A stretch of DNA of 64,000 nt from Streptomyces prunicolor NBRC 13075 (GCF_000367365.1 NZ_BARF01000025.1:186001-250000), one strand, 5' to 3'. Counted from the stretch's first letter, positions 9,571 to 19,143 are shown. Numbers and translations are program-made. Notes: generated by a model from the sequence alone, not told the origin.

Positions 9571-9615
9571 CTTTGGCCCCTTTGGCCCCTTTGGTTTCTT
9601 TGGTTTCTTTGGTTT
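9571..9615. repeat. 9-bp tandem repeat upstream of the MMPL gene
   Basis: Five consecutive units of CTTTGG followed by CCC (two units) or TTT (three units), in exact phase, then a partial unit. The run lies between the AsnC-type regulator stop (9628) and the MMPL start (9491), about 80-125 bp upstream of the latter. It is markedly AT-richer than its surroundings. Confidence 0.85.
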
Positions 9616-9627
9616 CTTTCGCGTGGG

Positions 9628-10068
9628 TCAGCCCACGTCCCAGAGGAACCGGTGCGTGTGGATGCCGAAGTACGGGAACGACCGGACGCTCCGCACTCCT
9701 TCGATCGGCCGCACGACGTCGTTGACGAAGTCGAGCAGATCCCGTGGCCCCGGGGTGACCACCTCGGCGAACAGGTCGAAGCCGCCGGAGGTGAGCACGG
9801 AGTACACCACCTCGTCGCGCAGGGCGAGTTGGTCGGCTACGGCACGCGGGTCGCCGTCCACCTCGATGCCGAGCATCGCCATGGCCTGCCCACCCATGGC
9901 CATCGGGTCCGTCACCCCGACGACCTGAACCGCCTTGGAGTCCAACAGGCGTTGGAGCCGCTGCCGGGCGGCCGAGGCGGACAGTCCGACCTTCGGTCCG
10001 AGATCGGCGTACGCGATACGTCCGTCGGTCTGCAGCTCGCGCAGGATGGCCCGGTCGATGTCGTCCAC
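9628..10068 (-). CDS. Lrp/AsnC-family transcriptional regulator
   Basis: A protein of 146 residues. The N-terminal helix-turn-helix (DDIDRAILRELQTDGRIAYA onward, with LGPKVGLSASAARQRLQRL) is followed by an AsnC effector (RAM) domain with GFDLFAEVVTP. The GTG at 10068 is preferred over the longer frame because GGAG lies eight bases upstream and the HTH begins at once. It is 23 bp downstream of the aminotransferase stop on the same strand, so the two are probably co-transcribed. It likely senses an amino acid and controls that gene. Confidence 0.9.
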   Translation of the reverse strand: MDDIDRAILRELQTDGRIAYADLGPKVGLSASAARQRLQRLLDSKAVQVVGVTDPMAMGGQAMAMLGIEVDGDPRAVADQLALRDEVVYSVLTSGGFDLFAEVVTPGPRDLLDFVNDVVRPIEGVRSVRSFPYFGIHTHRFLWDVG

Positions 10069-10091
10069 GTGCTTGTCTCCAACTCCCTGTG

Positions 10092-11441
10092 TCAGTGGGC
10101 CAGTTCGGCGAGCGCGTCGGCGAAGACCCGGGTGTGGGTGTCCACGTCCTGCTCCGTCGTGTCGGGGCACATCAGCGCCATGCTGTGGAACGGGGTGAGC
10201 AGGATGCCCCGGTTGGCGAGGTAGAGGTGGAGGAAGTCTTCCAACTCCGGGTCACCGGCCGCTTCGGACTCGGTGCCGGTGCGCGGGGCCGGGGAAGCGA
10301 AGCGGTATTCACTGCGGGCGCCGAGACGGCTCACCGTCCAGGGCAGCGCATGGGCGTCGATGCCCTGCTGCACGCCGGCCGCGAAGCGTTCGGAGACCTT
10401 CGCCATGTGGGCGAACGCCTCGTCGGTCAGGACGTGTTCGAGCGTGGCGCGCATCGCGGCGACGGACAAAGCGTTGCCCGCGAGGGTGCCGCCGACGCCG
10501 CCCATGTCGACCAGGTCGAGGTCGGCGCGGCCGAGCAACCGGTCGGCGAGTTCGGCGGAGAGACCGTAGGCACCGGCCGGGATGCCGCCGCCGATCGCCT
10601 TGCCGATGGTGAGCAGGTCGGGTTCGAGATCCCAGGCGGCGGTGCAGCCACCCGGTCCCGCGGAGAACGTGTGCGTCTCGTCGTTGATGAGCAACGTGCC
10701 GTATTTCCTGGTCAGTTCGCGTACGGCGGCCAGATAGCCGGGCTCGGGCAGCACGATGCCGATGTTGGTGAGCGCGGGTTCCATGAGGACGGCGGCGACG
10801 TCTCCGTGCGCCAACTCCCGTTCCAGCTGGGCGAGATCGTTGAACTCGGCGACGCGGCTGGTGAGCGTGACGTCACAGGGGGCGCCGACGTTGCCGGGGC
10901 GGGCGGTGCCGTGGCCGTCCGGTCCGACGACGATGAGCGACTCGTCGACGCTGCCGTGGTAGCTGTAGCTGTTCACCAGGATCTTGGGGCGGTCGGTGAC
11001 GGCACGGGCGAGCCGGATCGCCCAGCGGTTGGCGTCGGTCGCTGTCAGCGCGAAGCTCCAGCGGGCGAGTCCGAAGCGGCGGGTGAGCTCGGCGCCGACC
11101 CACTCGGCGTCCTCCGTGGGCAGCATGGCCGTAGCGCCACCCTGTTCTGCGAACCGCCGTTGCACCGCCTCCGCGACGACGGCGGGCGAGTGCCCGGCCA
11201 TCGCGCCGGTGTCGCCGAGGCTGAAGTCGATGTACTCGTGGCCGTCGATGTCGGTGACGCGGGCGCCCCGGGCGGTGTCGAGGTAGCGGGGGAAGGCTCC
11301 GGCGGTCTTGTTCATCCAGGTCATCGGCACTCGCCCGAAGAGATGCTCGGCGCGCGCGTAGGCGGCCTTCGAGCGCGGGTTGAGCCGCTCGGCGTCGACG
11401 CTCTCGCGGGCGAGGAGGTCCTGCAGGCGGGTGCGGTCCAT
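10092..11441 (-). CDS. Class III PLP-dependent aminotransferase (GSA-aminomutase-like)
   Basis: A protein of 449 residues in aminotransferase class III, closest in pattern to glutamate-1-semialdehyde aminomutases and related transaminases. NDETHTF holds the PLP-ring Asp, and TIGKAIGGGIPAGAYG holds the Schiff-base Lys. The ATG at 11441 follows GAGG by six bases; a longer frame to 11507 is less likely. It is not the heme-pathway hemL by context: there are no hem genes, and an AsnC-type regulator follows directly. It more likely catabolises an amino acid or amine. Substrate uncertain. Confidence 0.85.
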   Translation of the reverse strand: MDRTRLQDLLARESVDAERLNPRSKAAYARAEHLFGRVPMTWMNKTAGAFPRYLDTARGARVTDIDGHEYIDFSLGDTGAMAGHSPAVVAEAVQRRFAEQGGATAMLPTEDAEWVGAELTRRFGLARWSFALTATDANRWAIRLARAVTDRPKILVNSYSYHGSVDESLIVVGPDGHGTARPGNVGAPCDVTLTSRVAEFNDLAQLERELAHGDVAAVLMEPALTNIGIVLPEPGYLAAVRELTRKYGTLLINDETHTFSAGPGGCTAAWDLEPDLLTIGKAIGGGIPAGAYGLSAELADRLLGRADLDLVDMGGVGGTLAGNALSVAAMRATLEHVLTDEAFAHMAKVSERFAAGVQQGIDAHALPWTVSRLGARSEYRFASPAPRTGTESEAAGDPELEDFLHLYLANRGILLTPFHSMALMCPDTTEQDVDTHTRVFADALAELAH

Positions 11442-11519
11442 GGGGTACCTCGGTGGCGTCGGCGACGGAATGTCCGGACCATATGACCGAAAGGGGCGAA
11501 CAAGCAAGGTATGGCTGCG

Positions 11520-11545
11520 GAATCGATTGCCGCGACGATCGATTC
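11520..11545. promoter_or_regulatory. Inverted repeat upstream of the aminotransferase/lrp operon
   Basis: GAATCGAT (11520-11527) and ATCGATTC (11538-11545) form a perfect inverted repeat with a 10-bp spacer, about 80 bp upstream of the aminotransferase start. Arm centres are 18 bp apart, so the halves do not fall on exactly the same face of the helix. It is a candidate operator for the co-transcribed AsnC-type protein. Confidence 0.5.
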
Positions 11546-11675
11546 ACGCTCACCTCCTACCCGGCCGCGAGTCCCGCCAGGCCATGATGATCCTCACCGG
11601 GCCGTGAATCTCACCGGGCCGCCGAGGCGGCCCCCGGGGCTCACCGGTGGCATCGGCGACGGCACCCCGGGAAGG

Positions 11676-12758
11676 TCAACGGCCGTGCGGTGCCCCGACC
11701 GAACGGCTCACGTCCACCGGCAAATGCAGCAAGTCCCGCCCGATCGCCAGGAGTTCCGCCACCCCCGTCAGCCGCATCGTCTCGACCAGTTCCGCCGTCA
11801 GGTCCCCGATCAGACGGGTCACACCCTCCGCACCGGCCAGGGACAGGGCCCACAGGGCAGAGCGGCCGACGAACACCGCGCGGGCCCCGAGGGCGAGCGC
11901 GGCGAAGACGTGAGTGCCCCGGCGCAGTCCGCCGTCCACGTACACCTCCGCGCCCGTCCCGGCGACGGCGTCGACGACTTCCGGCAGCGCCCAGGCCGTC
12001 GGGATCAGCCCGTCGAGCTGGCGGCCGCCGTGGTTGGAGACGATCAGCCCGGCGGCGCCCGCGTCCACGAAGGCGCGGGCGTCGTCGCCGCGCAGGACGC
12101 CCTTGACGACGACCGGGAGCCCGGTCAGGTCGCGCAGCCAGGTGATGACGTCCGGGGTGAGGTCCGGCGCGTGTTCGGCGGCTTCCCGGTCGGGGATGCC
12201 GGTGACGTTGCCGTACAGGTCCTCCGGGCCCACGAAGTCGGCGACATGCGCGCCGGGTCGGCCGTGGGAGCCGATGACGGGGGTGTCGGCGGTCAGGACG
12301 ACCGCCCGGGCGCCGGCCGCCACGGCTCGCCGGAGCGTCTCCTCGGTCAGGGACCGGTCGCGGGCCACGTACACCTGCACCCACCACGGCGCGCCCGAGG
12401 GCTCCAGGGCCGAGAACGGGACCGCGGTGTTCGAGGTCACCGCGAGCAATGAGCCCGCACCGGCCGCACCGAGTGCGGTGGCCGCCTCGCCGTCGGGATG
12501 GGCGCGGCGCTGCAAAGTGCTCGGGGCGATGAGGACCGGGGTGTCGACTGCCGTGCCCAGTACGGTCGTTGAGGTGTCGCACCGGGACACGTCCCGCAGG
12601 ATGTGCGGGCGCAGCCGGAATCCGTCCCAGGACGGGGCGGCCTCGGCGACGCTGAGCCCTTGCCCCGCGCCTCTGCGGAAGTAGGCGTGGATCTCCGGCG
12701 GAAGGAGACCGGCGGCCTGTTCCTCGATGCCGTCCAGCCACCGCGCGACGCCCGTCAC
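11676..12758 (-). CDS. FMN-dependent alpha-hydroxyacid oxidase/dehydrogenase
   Basis: A protein of 360 residues with the FMN TIM-barrel fold. VSNHGGRQLDG carries the family signature SNHGxRQ with the catalytic His and the substrate-binding Arg. VKGVLRGDDA supplies the FMN-binding Lys region, and DGGLRRGTHVFAALALGARAVFVGR the phosphate loop. The family oxidises L-lactate, glycolate, mandelate or similar acids. GTG 12758 is chosen because GGAG stands four bases upstream. It sits alone between the aminotransferase operon and the conservon, so context does not narrow the substrate. Confidence 0.9.
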   Translation of the reverse strand: MTGVARWLDGIEEQAAGLLPPEIHAYFRRGAGQGLSVAEAAPSWDGFRLRPHILRDVSRCDTSTTVLGTAVDTPVLIAPSTLQRRAHPDGEAATALGAAGAGSLLAVTSNTAVPFSALEPSGAPWWVQVYVARDRSLTEETLRRAVAAGARAVVLTADTPVIGSHGRPGAHVADFVGPEDLYGNVTGIPDREAAEHAPDLTPDVITWLRDLTGLPVVVKGVLRGDDARAFVDAGAAGLIVSNHGGRQLDGLIPTAWALPEVVDAVAGTGAEVYVDGGLRRGTHVFAALALGARAVFVGRSALWALSLAGAEGVTRLIGDLTAELVETMRLTGVAELLAIGRDLLHLPVDVSRSVGAPHGR

Positions 12759-13004
12759 ACCGCTCCCCCTTCGTGCACGATGCACCGACCCTAGCGGCTC
12801 AACTCTCTTTCCCCACACGCCATTTCAGACACTTGGCGCAGAAGTGAACAGAGGCCTGTCAGTTTCGAAGGGAAGTCCTGTTACACCGTGCGAGAGCGGT
12901 CGATGACGGTGTGTACTGTGCTCCGGGCGCCCCGCCCGAGGGACCCGAACTCAGCCTCAAGGGCCCCGACTCGGCCCTGCCCGACTTCTCTTGGACTCGA
13001 TTCG

Positions 13005-14459
13005 ATGACCGAATTACCGGACCTGGCGGCCGGCGCGCTCGCCGCCGGCACGCTGTCCGCGCTGGCTCTCGGAGCCGGGCTGTGGCGGTCGCGGCGCCAA
13101 CGCGCTCTTCAGCGCGAGGAGTTGGCCGCGCTGCGGTCCCGACTGGACAGTGTTCAGACGGCGTTGGCGGCCGAGATCGAGCATCTGGCGGGGCAGCGGA
13201 TCCCGGCCGCCGCCCGGCACCTCACGCATCCACGGGTCACCGTCCCGGGGCCCGCGCAGCCGCAGTTCATCGGCTCACCCCTCGGGATCGGCCTGGAGAG
13301 CGTGCTGAACTCGGTGCGTTCGGAACTCACCGCGCAGCGCACCCGGATCGACGCGGCCGCGCAGGCCGGGATGCGCGGGGCCGCCCGGGAGATCCAGGCC
13401 GCGCTGTATCGGTTGCAGGACGCTCTGCGCTCGCTCCAACAGCGGTACGACGACCCCGAGTTGACGCAGACGCTGTTCGCGCTGGACCACGAGAACGAGC
13501 AGTCGTTGCGCCGTGCGCAGGTCGCGGCCGTCGTGTGCGGGGCCTGGGTCGGGCTCGCCCGGGAGGAGTCGCACCTCGTCGAGGCGGTGACCGGCGGCCA
13601 GGCCCGGCTCGCCGGGTACCACCGGGTGCGGGTGCACAACCACCTCGAAACCGGCACCGCGCTCGTCTCGCACGCCGTCGAACCGGTCGCGATCATCGTC
13701 GCCGAACTCCTCGACAACGCGCTGCGGCACTCCGCGCCGGACACCGAGGTCGTGGTCAACCTGGAGCACGTGCACCACGGCGCCTGCGTCACCGTCGACG
13801 ACGCGGGGCTCGGCATGACCCAGGACGAACGCGACCGCGCCCGGCGGATGGTGGCCGGTTCCGACCCGATCCTGCTCACCGACCTGGGCGACCCGCCGCG
13901 CATGGGGTTCGCCGCGATCGGGCGCCTGACCCGGCAATTCGACCTGAGCGTCGATGTCTCCTCGCCCTCCCCGTACGGCGGCGTCCGCGCGGTCCTGCGC
14001 ATCGACAGCCATCTCCTCAGCCGGATCGACCCAGAGCTGCAACCGCCCGCGGCCGGCGCCCCGCGCTCGACCCGCCGGGCCCCCGCACCCACCCGCACGC
14101 CGGCACCCACGCCCGCACCGGCCCACTCCTACGGTGCCGAACACGCCGAACAAGCCGGAGTCGACGCGGCCGGGCATCACTCCGTACCCGACGCCGGCGG
14201 CCTGCCACGACGTCGTCGCCGCACCCCGGCCACCGCACCGGTCGCACCGGCCACGCAGGCCGCCCCGGAGAGACACCAGCCGCACCGCAGCCCGGAGCAG
14301 GCCGCCGCCGCACTCGGCGCCCTCCAGTCCGGCACCGCCGCCGCGCGCGCCTCGAACGACGACGCCGGGGCCGCCGTGGCAGAGCGGGCTACGGCACCCG
14401 AAACAGCGACAGCGCACCAGACACAGCAGTCCGACTACGAAGGGGGAGCGGCTAGATGA
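13005..14459 (+). CDS. cvnA: Conservon sensor protein CvnA (HATPase-like histidine kinase)
   Basis: A protein of 484 residues. An N-terminal membrane helix (about 8-27) is followed by a basic coil, a helical dimerisation-like region, and an HATPase domain with an N box (VAELLDNALRHSAP) and a G1 box (VDDAGLGM). The last 120 residues are Pro/Ala/Thr-rich low complexity. No clear phosphoacceptor His box is visible. It is the first gene of a cvnABCD set overlapping by ATGA, so complex formation with CvnB-D at the membrane is expected from studied conservons. The start at 13005 puts the membrane helix at the N-terminus; an upstream in-frame GTG is possible. Confidence 0.88.
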   Translation: MTELPDLAAGALAAGTLSALALGAGLWRSRRQRALQREELAALRSRLDSVQTALAAEIEHLAGQRIPAAARHLTHPRVTVPGPAQPQFIGSPLGIGLESVLNSVRSELTAQRTRIDAAAQAGMRGAAREIQAALYRLQDALRSLQQRYDDPELTQTLFALDHENEQSLRRAQVAAVVCGAWVGLAREESHLVEAVTGGQARLAGYHRVRVHNHLETGTALVSHAVEPVAIIVAELLDNALRHSAPDTEVVVNLEHVHHGACVTVDDAGLGMTQDERDRARRMVAGSDPILLTDLGDPPRMGFAAIGRLTRQFDLSVDVSSPSPYGGVRAVLRIDSHLLSRIDPELQPPAAGAPRSTRRAPAPTRTPAPTPAPAHSYGAEHAEQAGVDAAGHHSVPDAGGLPRRRRRTPATAPVAPATQAAPERHQPHRSPEQAAAALGALQSGTAAARASNDDAGAAVAERATAPETATAHQTQQSDYEGGAAR

Positions 14460-14878
14460 CCAGCCGCGATGGGGGCGACACGGCGTGGGTGCTCGATCCC
14501 ATATTGGAGGTGCCGCATGTGGTCGCGGCGGTGCTGTTGACCCGGGACGGGCTGGTGCGCGGGTACACCGACGCGCTGTCCCAGGCCTCGGGCGAGCGGG
14601 TGGCCGCGATCACCAGCACGGTGCAGGGGGCGTGCCGTACGGCCGCGGCGGCGTTCGCCGACCGGGAAGGGGCCGAGATTCGGCAGGTGGTCATCGAGTC
14701 GGACCACGGCTATGTCCTCATCGTCCCTACGGATCACGGGACTTGTGTGGCGGCCTACGGCGACACCGAGGTGCGGCTGGATCTGCTGGCGCACCGGGTG
14801 CACTCGCAGGTGGCGCGGCTGGGTGAGAAGGCGATGGCCGCCGCTCCGCGGGGAGTTGACGGCGGCGCGTCGGCATGA
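14456..14878 (+). CDS. cvnB: Conservon protein CvnB (Roadblock/LC7 domain)
   Basis: A protein of 140 residues, a single Roadblock/LC7 domain comparable to MglB-like activators: ILEVPHVVAAVLLTRDGLVRG opens the fold, and a long central helix and GTCVAAYGDTEVRLD follow. Roadblock proteins bind and modulate small GTPases; here the partner is the GTPase encoded two genes downstream. Its ATG overlaps the cvnA stop (ATGA), and its own stop overlaps cvnC the same way, so translation is coupled. Confidence 0.92.
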   Translation: MTSRDGGDTAWVLDPILEVPHVVAAVLLTRDGLVRGYTDALSQASGERVAAITSTVQGACRTAAAAFADREGAEIRQVVIESDHGYVLIVPTDHGTCVAAYGDTEVRLDLLAHRVHSQVARLGEKAMAAAPRGVDGGASA

Positions 14879-15237
14879 CGGGCCGCCGCGGCGGCCGTCC
14901 TCTCGTTCCCGCGTATCTGTCGACCGGCGGTGTGGCCCGGCCCAGCCGCCCGCATCTGGAACGGCTGACGGTGCTCAGCGGCAGCGGCGAGTCCGCCCCG
15001 GCCGACCTGCCCGCGGCCCAACTCGCCCTGCTGGACGCCCTGTACGGCGGTTCGCTGACGGTGCTGGAGGCGGCGGCCCTGCTGGAGCTGCCCGTGTCCG
15101 CGGTGCGCGTCCTGGCCGCCGGTCTGCTCGACCGGAGCCTGGCGCTCGCCCGAGCCCCGATCCCACCCGCCGAACACTTCGATCCCGACCTGCTGAAGAG
15201 AGTCGCAGATGGCCTACGCGCCCTCAAGCACCACTAG
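14875..15237 (+). CDS. cvnC: Conservon protein CvnC (DUF742)
   Basis: A protein of 120 residues with the DUF742 pattern: RPLVPAYLSTGG near the N-terminus, then a winged-helix-like region (LDALYGGSLTVLEAAALLELPVSAVRVL, 49-76). DUF742 proteins occur almost only in conservons, where they associate with the other Cvn proteins. It overlaps cvnB by 4 nt and cvnD by 29 nt. The biochemical role is unproven. Confidence 0.92.
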   Translation: MTGRRGGRPLVPAYLSTGGVARPSRPHLERLTVLSGSGESAPADLPAAQLALLDALYGGSLTVLEAAALLELPVSAVRVLAAGLLDRSLALARAPIPPAEHFDPDLLKRVADGLRALKHH

Positions 15238-15832
15238 CGGCAGCACCACTGGCGACATCCATCTGCCGGACACCGCCCGCGAGTTGGTCAAGATCCTGAT
15301 CGCGGGTCCCTTCGGGGTGGGCAAGACGACGCTCATCGACTCCGTGTCGGAGATCCGGCCGCTGCACACCGAGGAGCGGCTCAGCGAGGCGTCCGTCGCG
15401 GTGGACGATCTCGACGGGGTGCGGGAGAAGTCGACAACGACCGTCGCCATCGACTTCGGGCGCATCAGCCTGCCCGGCGGAATCGTGCTGTATCTGTTCG
15501 GCACGCCCGGGCAGGAGCGGTTCCGGGCCCTGTGGGAGGACATCGCGTACGGCGCGCTCGGGGCGCTCGTCCTGGTCGACAGCCGTCGCATCGACGCCTC
15601 GTTCGACGTGCTCGCGCTGGTGGAGGAGAGCGGCCTGCCGTACGCCGTCGCCTTCAACACCTTCCCGGACGCGCCCCGCCACCACACCGAGCAACAGCTG
15701 CGCACCGCACTGGACTTGGCGCCCGGCACACCGCTGGTGACCTGTGACGCCCGGGACGCGGACTCGTCCCTCGACGCGCTGCTCGCCCTGGTCCAGCATC
15801 TGATCGACCGCGACCCTCCGGAGCACCGGTGA
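15209..15832 (+). CDS. cvnD: Conservon GTP-binding protein CvnD
   Basis: A protein of 207 residues, a Ras-like small GTPase. The P-loop GPFGVGKTT lies at 33-41, a switch-II GTPGQERF at 98-105 takes the place of the usual DxxG, and AVAFNTF stands where NKxD would be, as in bacterial MglA-like conservon GTPases. It starts inside cvnC (29-nt overlap) and its TGA overlaps the GTG of the first P450, linking signalling and P450 genes in one transcript. Confidence 0.93.
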   Translation: MAYAPSSTTSGSTTGDIHLPDTARELVKILIAGPFGVGKTTLIDSVSEIRPLHTEERLSEASVAVDDLDGVREKSTTTVAIDFGRISLPGGIVLYLFGTPGQERFRALWEDIAYGALGALVLVDSRRIDASFDVLALVEESGLPYAVAFNTFPDAPRHHTEQQLRTALDLAPGTPLVTCDARDADSSLDALLALVQHLIDRDPPEHR

Positions 15833-17055
15833 CCACCACTTCCCCCGTCGGCCCCACCCGACCCGTCCGCCTGTGGGAGGACGGCTTCGCGCTGGATCCC
15901 TACGGCTACTACGCCGCCCTGCGCGCCCAGGGTCCGGTCGGCTGGGCCGAACTCGCCCCGGGCGTACCGGCGTACGTCGTCACCGAGCGGCGGGCGGCAC
16001 TGGAGCTGCTGCGCGACACCGGCACCTTCTCGCACGATCCCCGGCCGTGGGAGTCGACGGTCGCCGGGGACTCGCCGGTCCTCGGGATGATGCGCTGGCG
16101 GCCCAACTCCCTGTTCTCGGACGGCGCGGCGCACGTCCGCTACCGTGCCTCGCTGATCGACGCCTTCGAGCGGATCGAGCCGCACGACCTGCGCGCCCGG
16201 GTGCACCGGGCGGTGCATGTGCTGGTGAGCCGGATCGGGCCGCGCGGACAGGCCGATCTGGTGGGCGAGTTCGCGCGGCCGTTGATGGCACTGGTGTTCA
16301 ACAGCCTGTTCGGGCTGCCCGACAGCCAGAGCGAGCGGCTGGACCGGGCGCTGGGCAAGATGATGGAGGGCGGCTCCCAAGCAACCGAGGGCGAGGCGGA
16401 GTTCGGCGGTTACGTCCTCGAACTCATCGCCGCCAAGGCCGAGTCACGCGGCGACGACCTGCCGAGCTGGCTGCTCGACCATCCTGCCGGGCTCTCCCCG
16501 GAGGAGGTCACCTGGCAGGTGTTCCTCACCCTGGGCGCGGGCCACGAGCCGACCGCGAACCTGGTGTCCAACGCCCTGTCCCGCATCCTCGGCACCTCGG
16601 TCTACTACTCCACTTTGACCAGTGGCGCCCGCCCGGTCATGGACGCCGTGGTGGAGGTGCTGCACCACGAGACGCCGCTCGCCAACTACGGCATCCACTA
16701 CGCCCGTTCACCGGTGACCTTCCACGGCGCGTGGATCAGGCCCGCGATCCCGGTCGTCGTCTCGTACGGCGCGCTCGCGCACTTCGCCGAGCAGGAGGTC
16801 GTCAGCGGCCGGCACCCGAAGGACGCCTCGCACCTGTCGTGGTCGGCGGGTCCGCACGCCTGCCCGGTCAAACAGCACACGCTGCTCATCGCGACGGAGG
16901 CGATCGAGCGGCTCACCCTGTGGCTGCCGGACCTCGAACCCGTCGTACCGCGCGCGGAGTTGACCTGGCGGCCCGGCCCCTTCCACCGTTCGCTCACCTC
17001 GCTGCCCGTCCGGTTCAGCCCCCGCTCCCCCGACCAGCCAGGAGACCCGTCGTGA
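15829..17055 (+). CDS. Conservon P450, CYP157-like, lacking EXXR
   Basis: A protein of 408 residues with a P450 fold: I-helix AGHEPT (237-242) and a heme ligand Cys345 in SAGPHAC. Two invariant features are altered. The K-helix reads EVLH at 276-279 instead of ExxR, and the residue two after the Cys is Val, not Gly. Loss of EXXR is a published property of the CYP157 family, whose genes sit next to conservons beside a canonical P450, as here. It starts by GTGA overlap with cvnD. Catalytic activity is uncertain; it may be structural or regulatory. Confidence 0.88.
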   Translation: MTTTSPVGPTRPVRLWEDGFALDPYGYYAALRAQGPVGWAELAPGVPAYVVTERRAALELLRDTGTFSHDPRPWESTVAGDSPVLGMMRWRPNSLFSDGAAHVRYRASLIDAFERIEPHDLRARVHRAVHVLVSRIGPRGQADLVGEFARPLMALVFNSLFGLPDSQSERLDRALGKMMEGGSQATEGEAEFGGYVLELIAAKAESRGDDLPSWLLDHPAGLSPEEVTWQVFLTLGAGHEPTANLVSNALSRILGTSVYYSTLTSGARPVMDAVVEVLHHETPLANYGIHYARSPVTFHGAWIRPAIPVVVSYGALAHFAEQEVVSGRHPKDASHLSWSAGPHACPVKQHTLLIATEAIERLTLWLPDLEPVVPRAELTWRPGPFHRSLTSLPVRFSPRSPDQPGDPS

Positions 17056-18287
17056 CCGTGTCCGACCGCATCGCCCTCGACCCGTTCGGCGCCGACATGG
17101 CCGCCGAGAGCGCCAAGCTGCGTGCCCTCGGCCCGATCGTGCCCGTCGAACTGCCCGGCGGCATCCCCGCCTGGGCCCCCACCGGCTACGACACGCTGAA
17201 GGAACTGATCCTCGACCCGCAGGTCAGCAGGGACCCCCGGCTGCACTGGAACCTGTGGTCCGAGATGGGCGAACACCCGTCCTGGGGCTGGGTGTTGGGG
17301 TGGATCGGCGTCATCAACATGCTCTCCACCTACGGCACGGACCACGCCCGCCTGCGCAAACTCGTGGCGCCGGGCTTCACGCACCGCCGCACCGAGGCGA
17401 TGCGCACCCGGGTCGAGACGATCACGGCCGAGTTGCTCGACGCGGTGGCGGCCGACGACGCCGAGGTGGTCGACATCAGGGCGGCGCTCGCCCATCCCCT
17501 GCCGATGCGGATCATCTGCGAACTGTTCGGTGTGCCCGACGAGTTGGTGGACGACACCGGGCGGCTGATCGCGGCCATCATGGACACCTCGGACCCGTCC
17601 CCGGAGCACGCGGCGTCCGTACAGCGGCAGATCGGCACGGTGCTGCCCGCGCTGATCGCCCACCGCAGCGAGCACCCCGGCGACGACCTCACCACCGAGC
17701 TGATCCGGGTGCGCGACGAGGACGGCGACCGGCTCAGCGACGAGGAACTGCTGTACACGCTACTGCTGGTGATCGGCGCCGGGTTCGAGACGACGGTCAA
17801 CCTCATCGGCAACGCGATCGTCGCCCTGCTCAAGCGGCCCGAGCAGCTGGCGGACGTGCGCGCCGGGAAGATCGGCTGGGACGCGGTCGTCGACGAGACC
17901 CTGCGCGTCCACCCGTCGATCGCCTCGCTGCCGCTGCGGTTCGCGGTCACCGACCTCACCGTCGGGGACGTCACCGTCCCGGCCGGGGACGCCATCATCA
18001 CCACGTACGCCGCGGCCGGGCTCGATCCCGCGCACTACGGCCCGGACGCTGACGTCTTCGACGCGGCCCGCGGAGCCGACGACCACCTGTCGTTCGGTAT
18101 CGGCGTGCACCGCTGCATCGGGGCACCCCTCGCCCGCGTGGAGGCCCTGACCGCGCTGCCCGCGTTCTTCGACCGCTTCCCGGACGCCCGGCTCGCCGTC
18201 GACGCGGACGAGCTGCGCCAGGTGCCGTCGTTCATCGCCTTCGGCTGGCAGGAAGTGCCGGTACGGCTGCGCGGGTCAGCGATCTAA
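17052..18287 (+). CDS. Canonical cytochrome P450, CYP154/156-like conservon partner
   Basis: A protein of 411 residues with all standard P450 motifs: I-helix AGFETT (243-248), K-helix ETLR (282-285), and heme loop FGIGVHRCIGAPLARVE with Cys355. Its GTG overlaps the previous TGA, with AGGAG seven bases upstream. In other streptomycetes the EXXR-less P450 of a conservon is followed by a normal P450, so this is the likely active monooxygenase of the pair. No ferredoxin or reductase gene adjoins it. Substrate unknown; subfamily assignment is by context only. Confidence 0.9.
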   Translation: MTVSDRIALDPFGADMAAESAKLRALGPIVPVELPGGIPAWAPTGYDTLKELILDPQVSRDPRLHWNLWSEMGEHPSWGWVLGWIGVINMLSTYGTDHARLRKLVAPGFTHRRTEAMRTRVETITAELLDAVAADDAEVVDIRAALAHPLPMRIICELFGVPDELVDDTGRLIAAIMDTSDPSPEHAASVQRQIGTVLPALIAHRSEHPGDDLTTELIRVRDEDGDRLSDEELLYTLLLVIGAGFETTVNLIGNAIVALLKRPEQLADVRAGKIGWDAVVDETLRVHPSIASLPLRFAVTDLTVGDVTVPAGDAIITTYAAAGLDPAHYGPDADVFDAARGADDHLSFGIGVHRCIGAPLARVEALTALPAFFDRFPDARLAVDADELRQVPSFIAFGWQEVPVRLRGSAI

Positions 18288-18497
18288 GAGCTGAGAACCG
18301 CATTCCAAGAGCGAAGAACCGCCCCGCCGCGGCCCCGGAGGTGAGCCGCGGGCGGAGCCGGTCCTGCCCGGGTTCGGGGGAGAGACCCGAGCGCTCTCGT
18401 CGGCTTCCCCTGATTCGCCGGGGTACACACCCGCCGGACCGACGGGTGGCAACGGGCCCGTGCGGCGACCCGCGCGGGCACGGCATAAGCTCGGCGG

Positions 18498-19107
<610 letters not shown>

Positions 19108-19118
<11 letters not shown>

Positions 19119-19143
19119 CCCCGGTTCGGCTTCGAGTGACCCC
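19108..19143. repeat. 15-bp direct repeat across a stop codon
   Basis: GCTTCGAGTGACCCC occurs at 19108-19122, where it includes the TGA stop of the YrdC-like gene, and again at 19129-19143. The second copy keeps a TGA downstream. Confidence 0.8.

Noticed and set aside
10092..11441. Heme-pathway glutamate-1-semialdehyde aminomutase (hemL)
   Set aside because: Sequence type is class III in general, and the context is an AsnC regulator with no heme genes, so the specific name is not supported.
13005..18287. A secondary-metabolite biosynthetic cluster because of two P450s
   Set aside because: There are no PKS, NRPS, terpene or other core genes; the P450s are coupled to conservon signalling genes, a known arrangement.
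18388..18400. A further LacI-type site (GAGCGCTC core) before the YrdC-like gene
   Set aside because: Only the 8-bp core is shared; the outer positions do not match the GH64 palindrome, and such cores arise by chance in this base composition.
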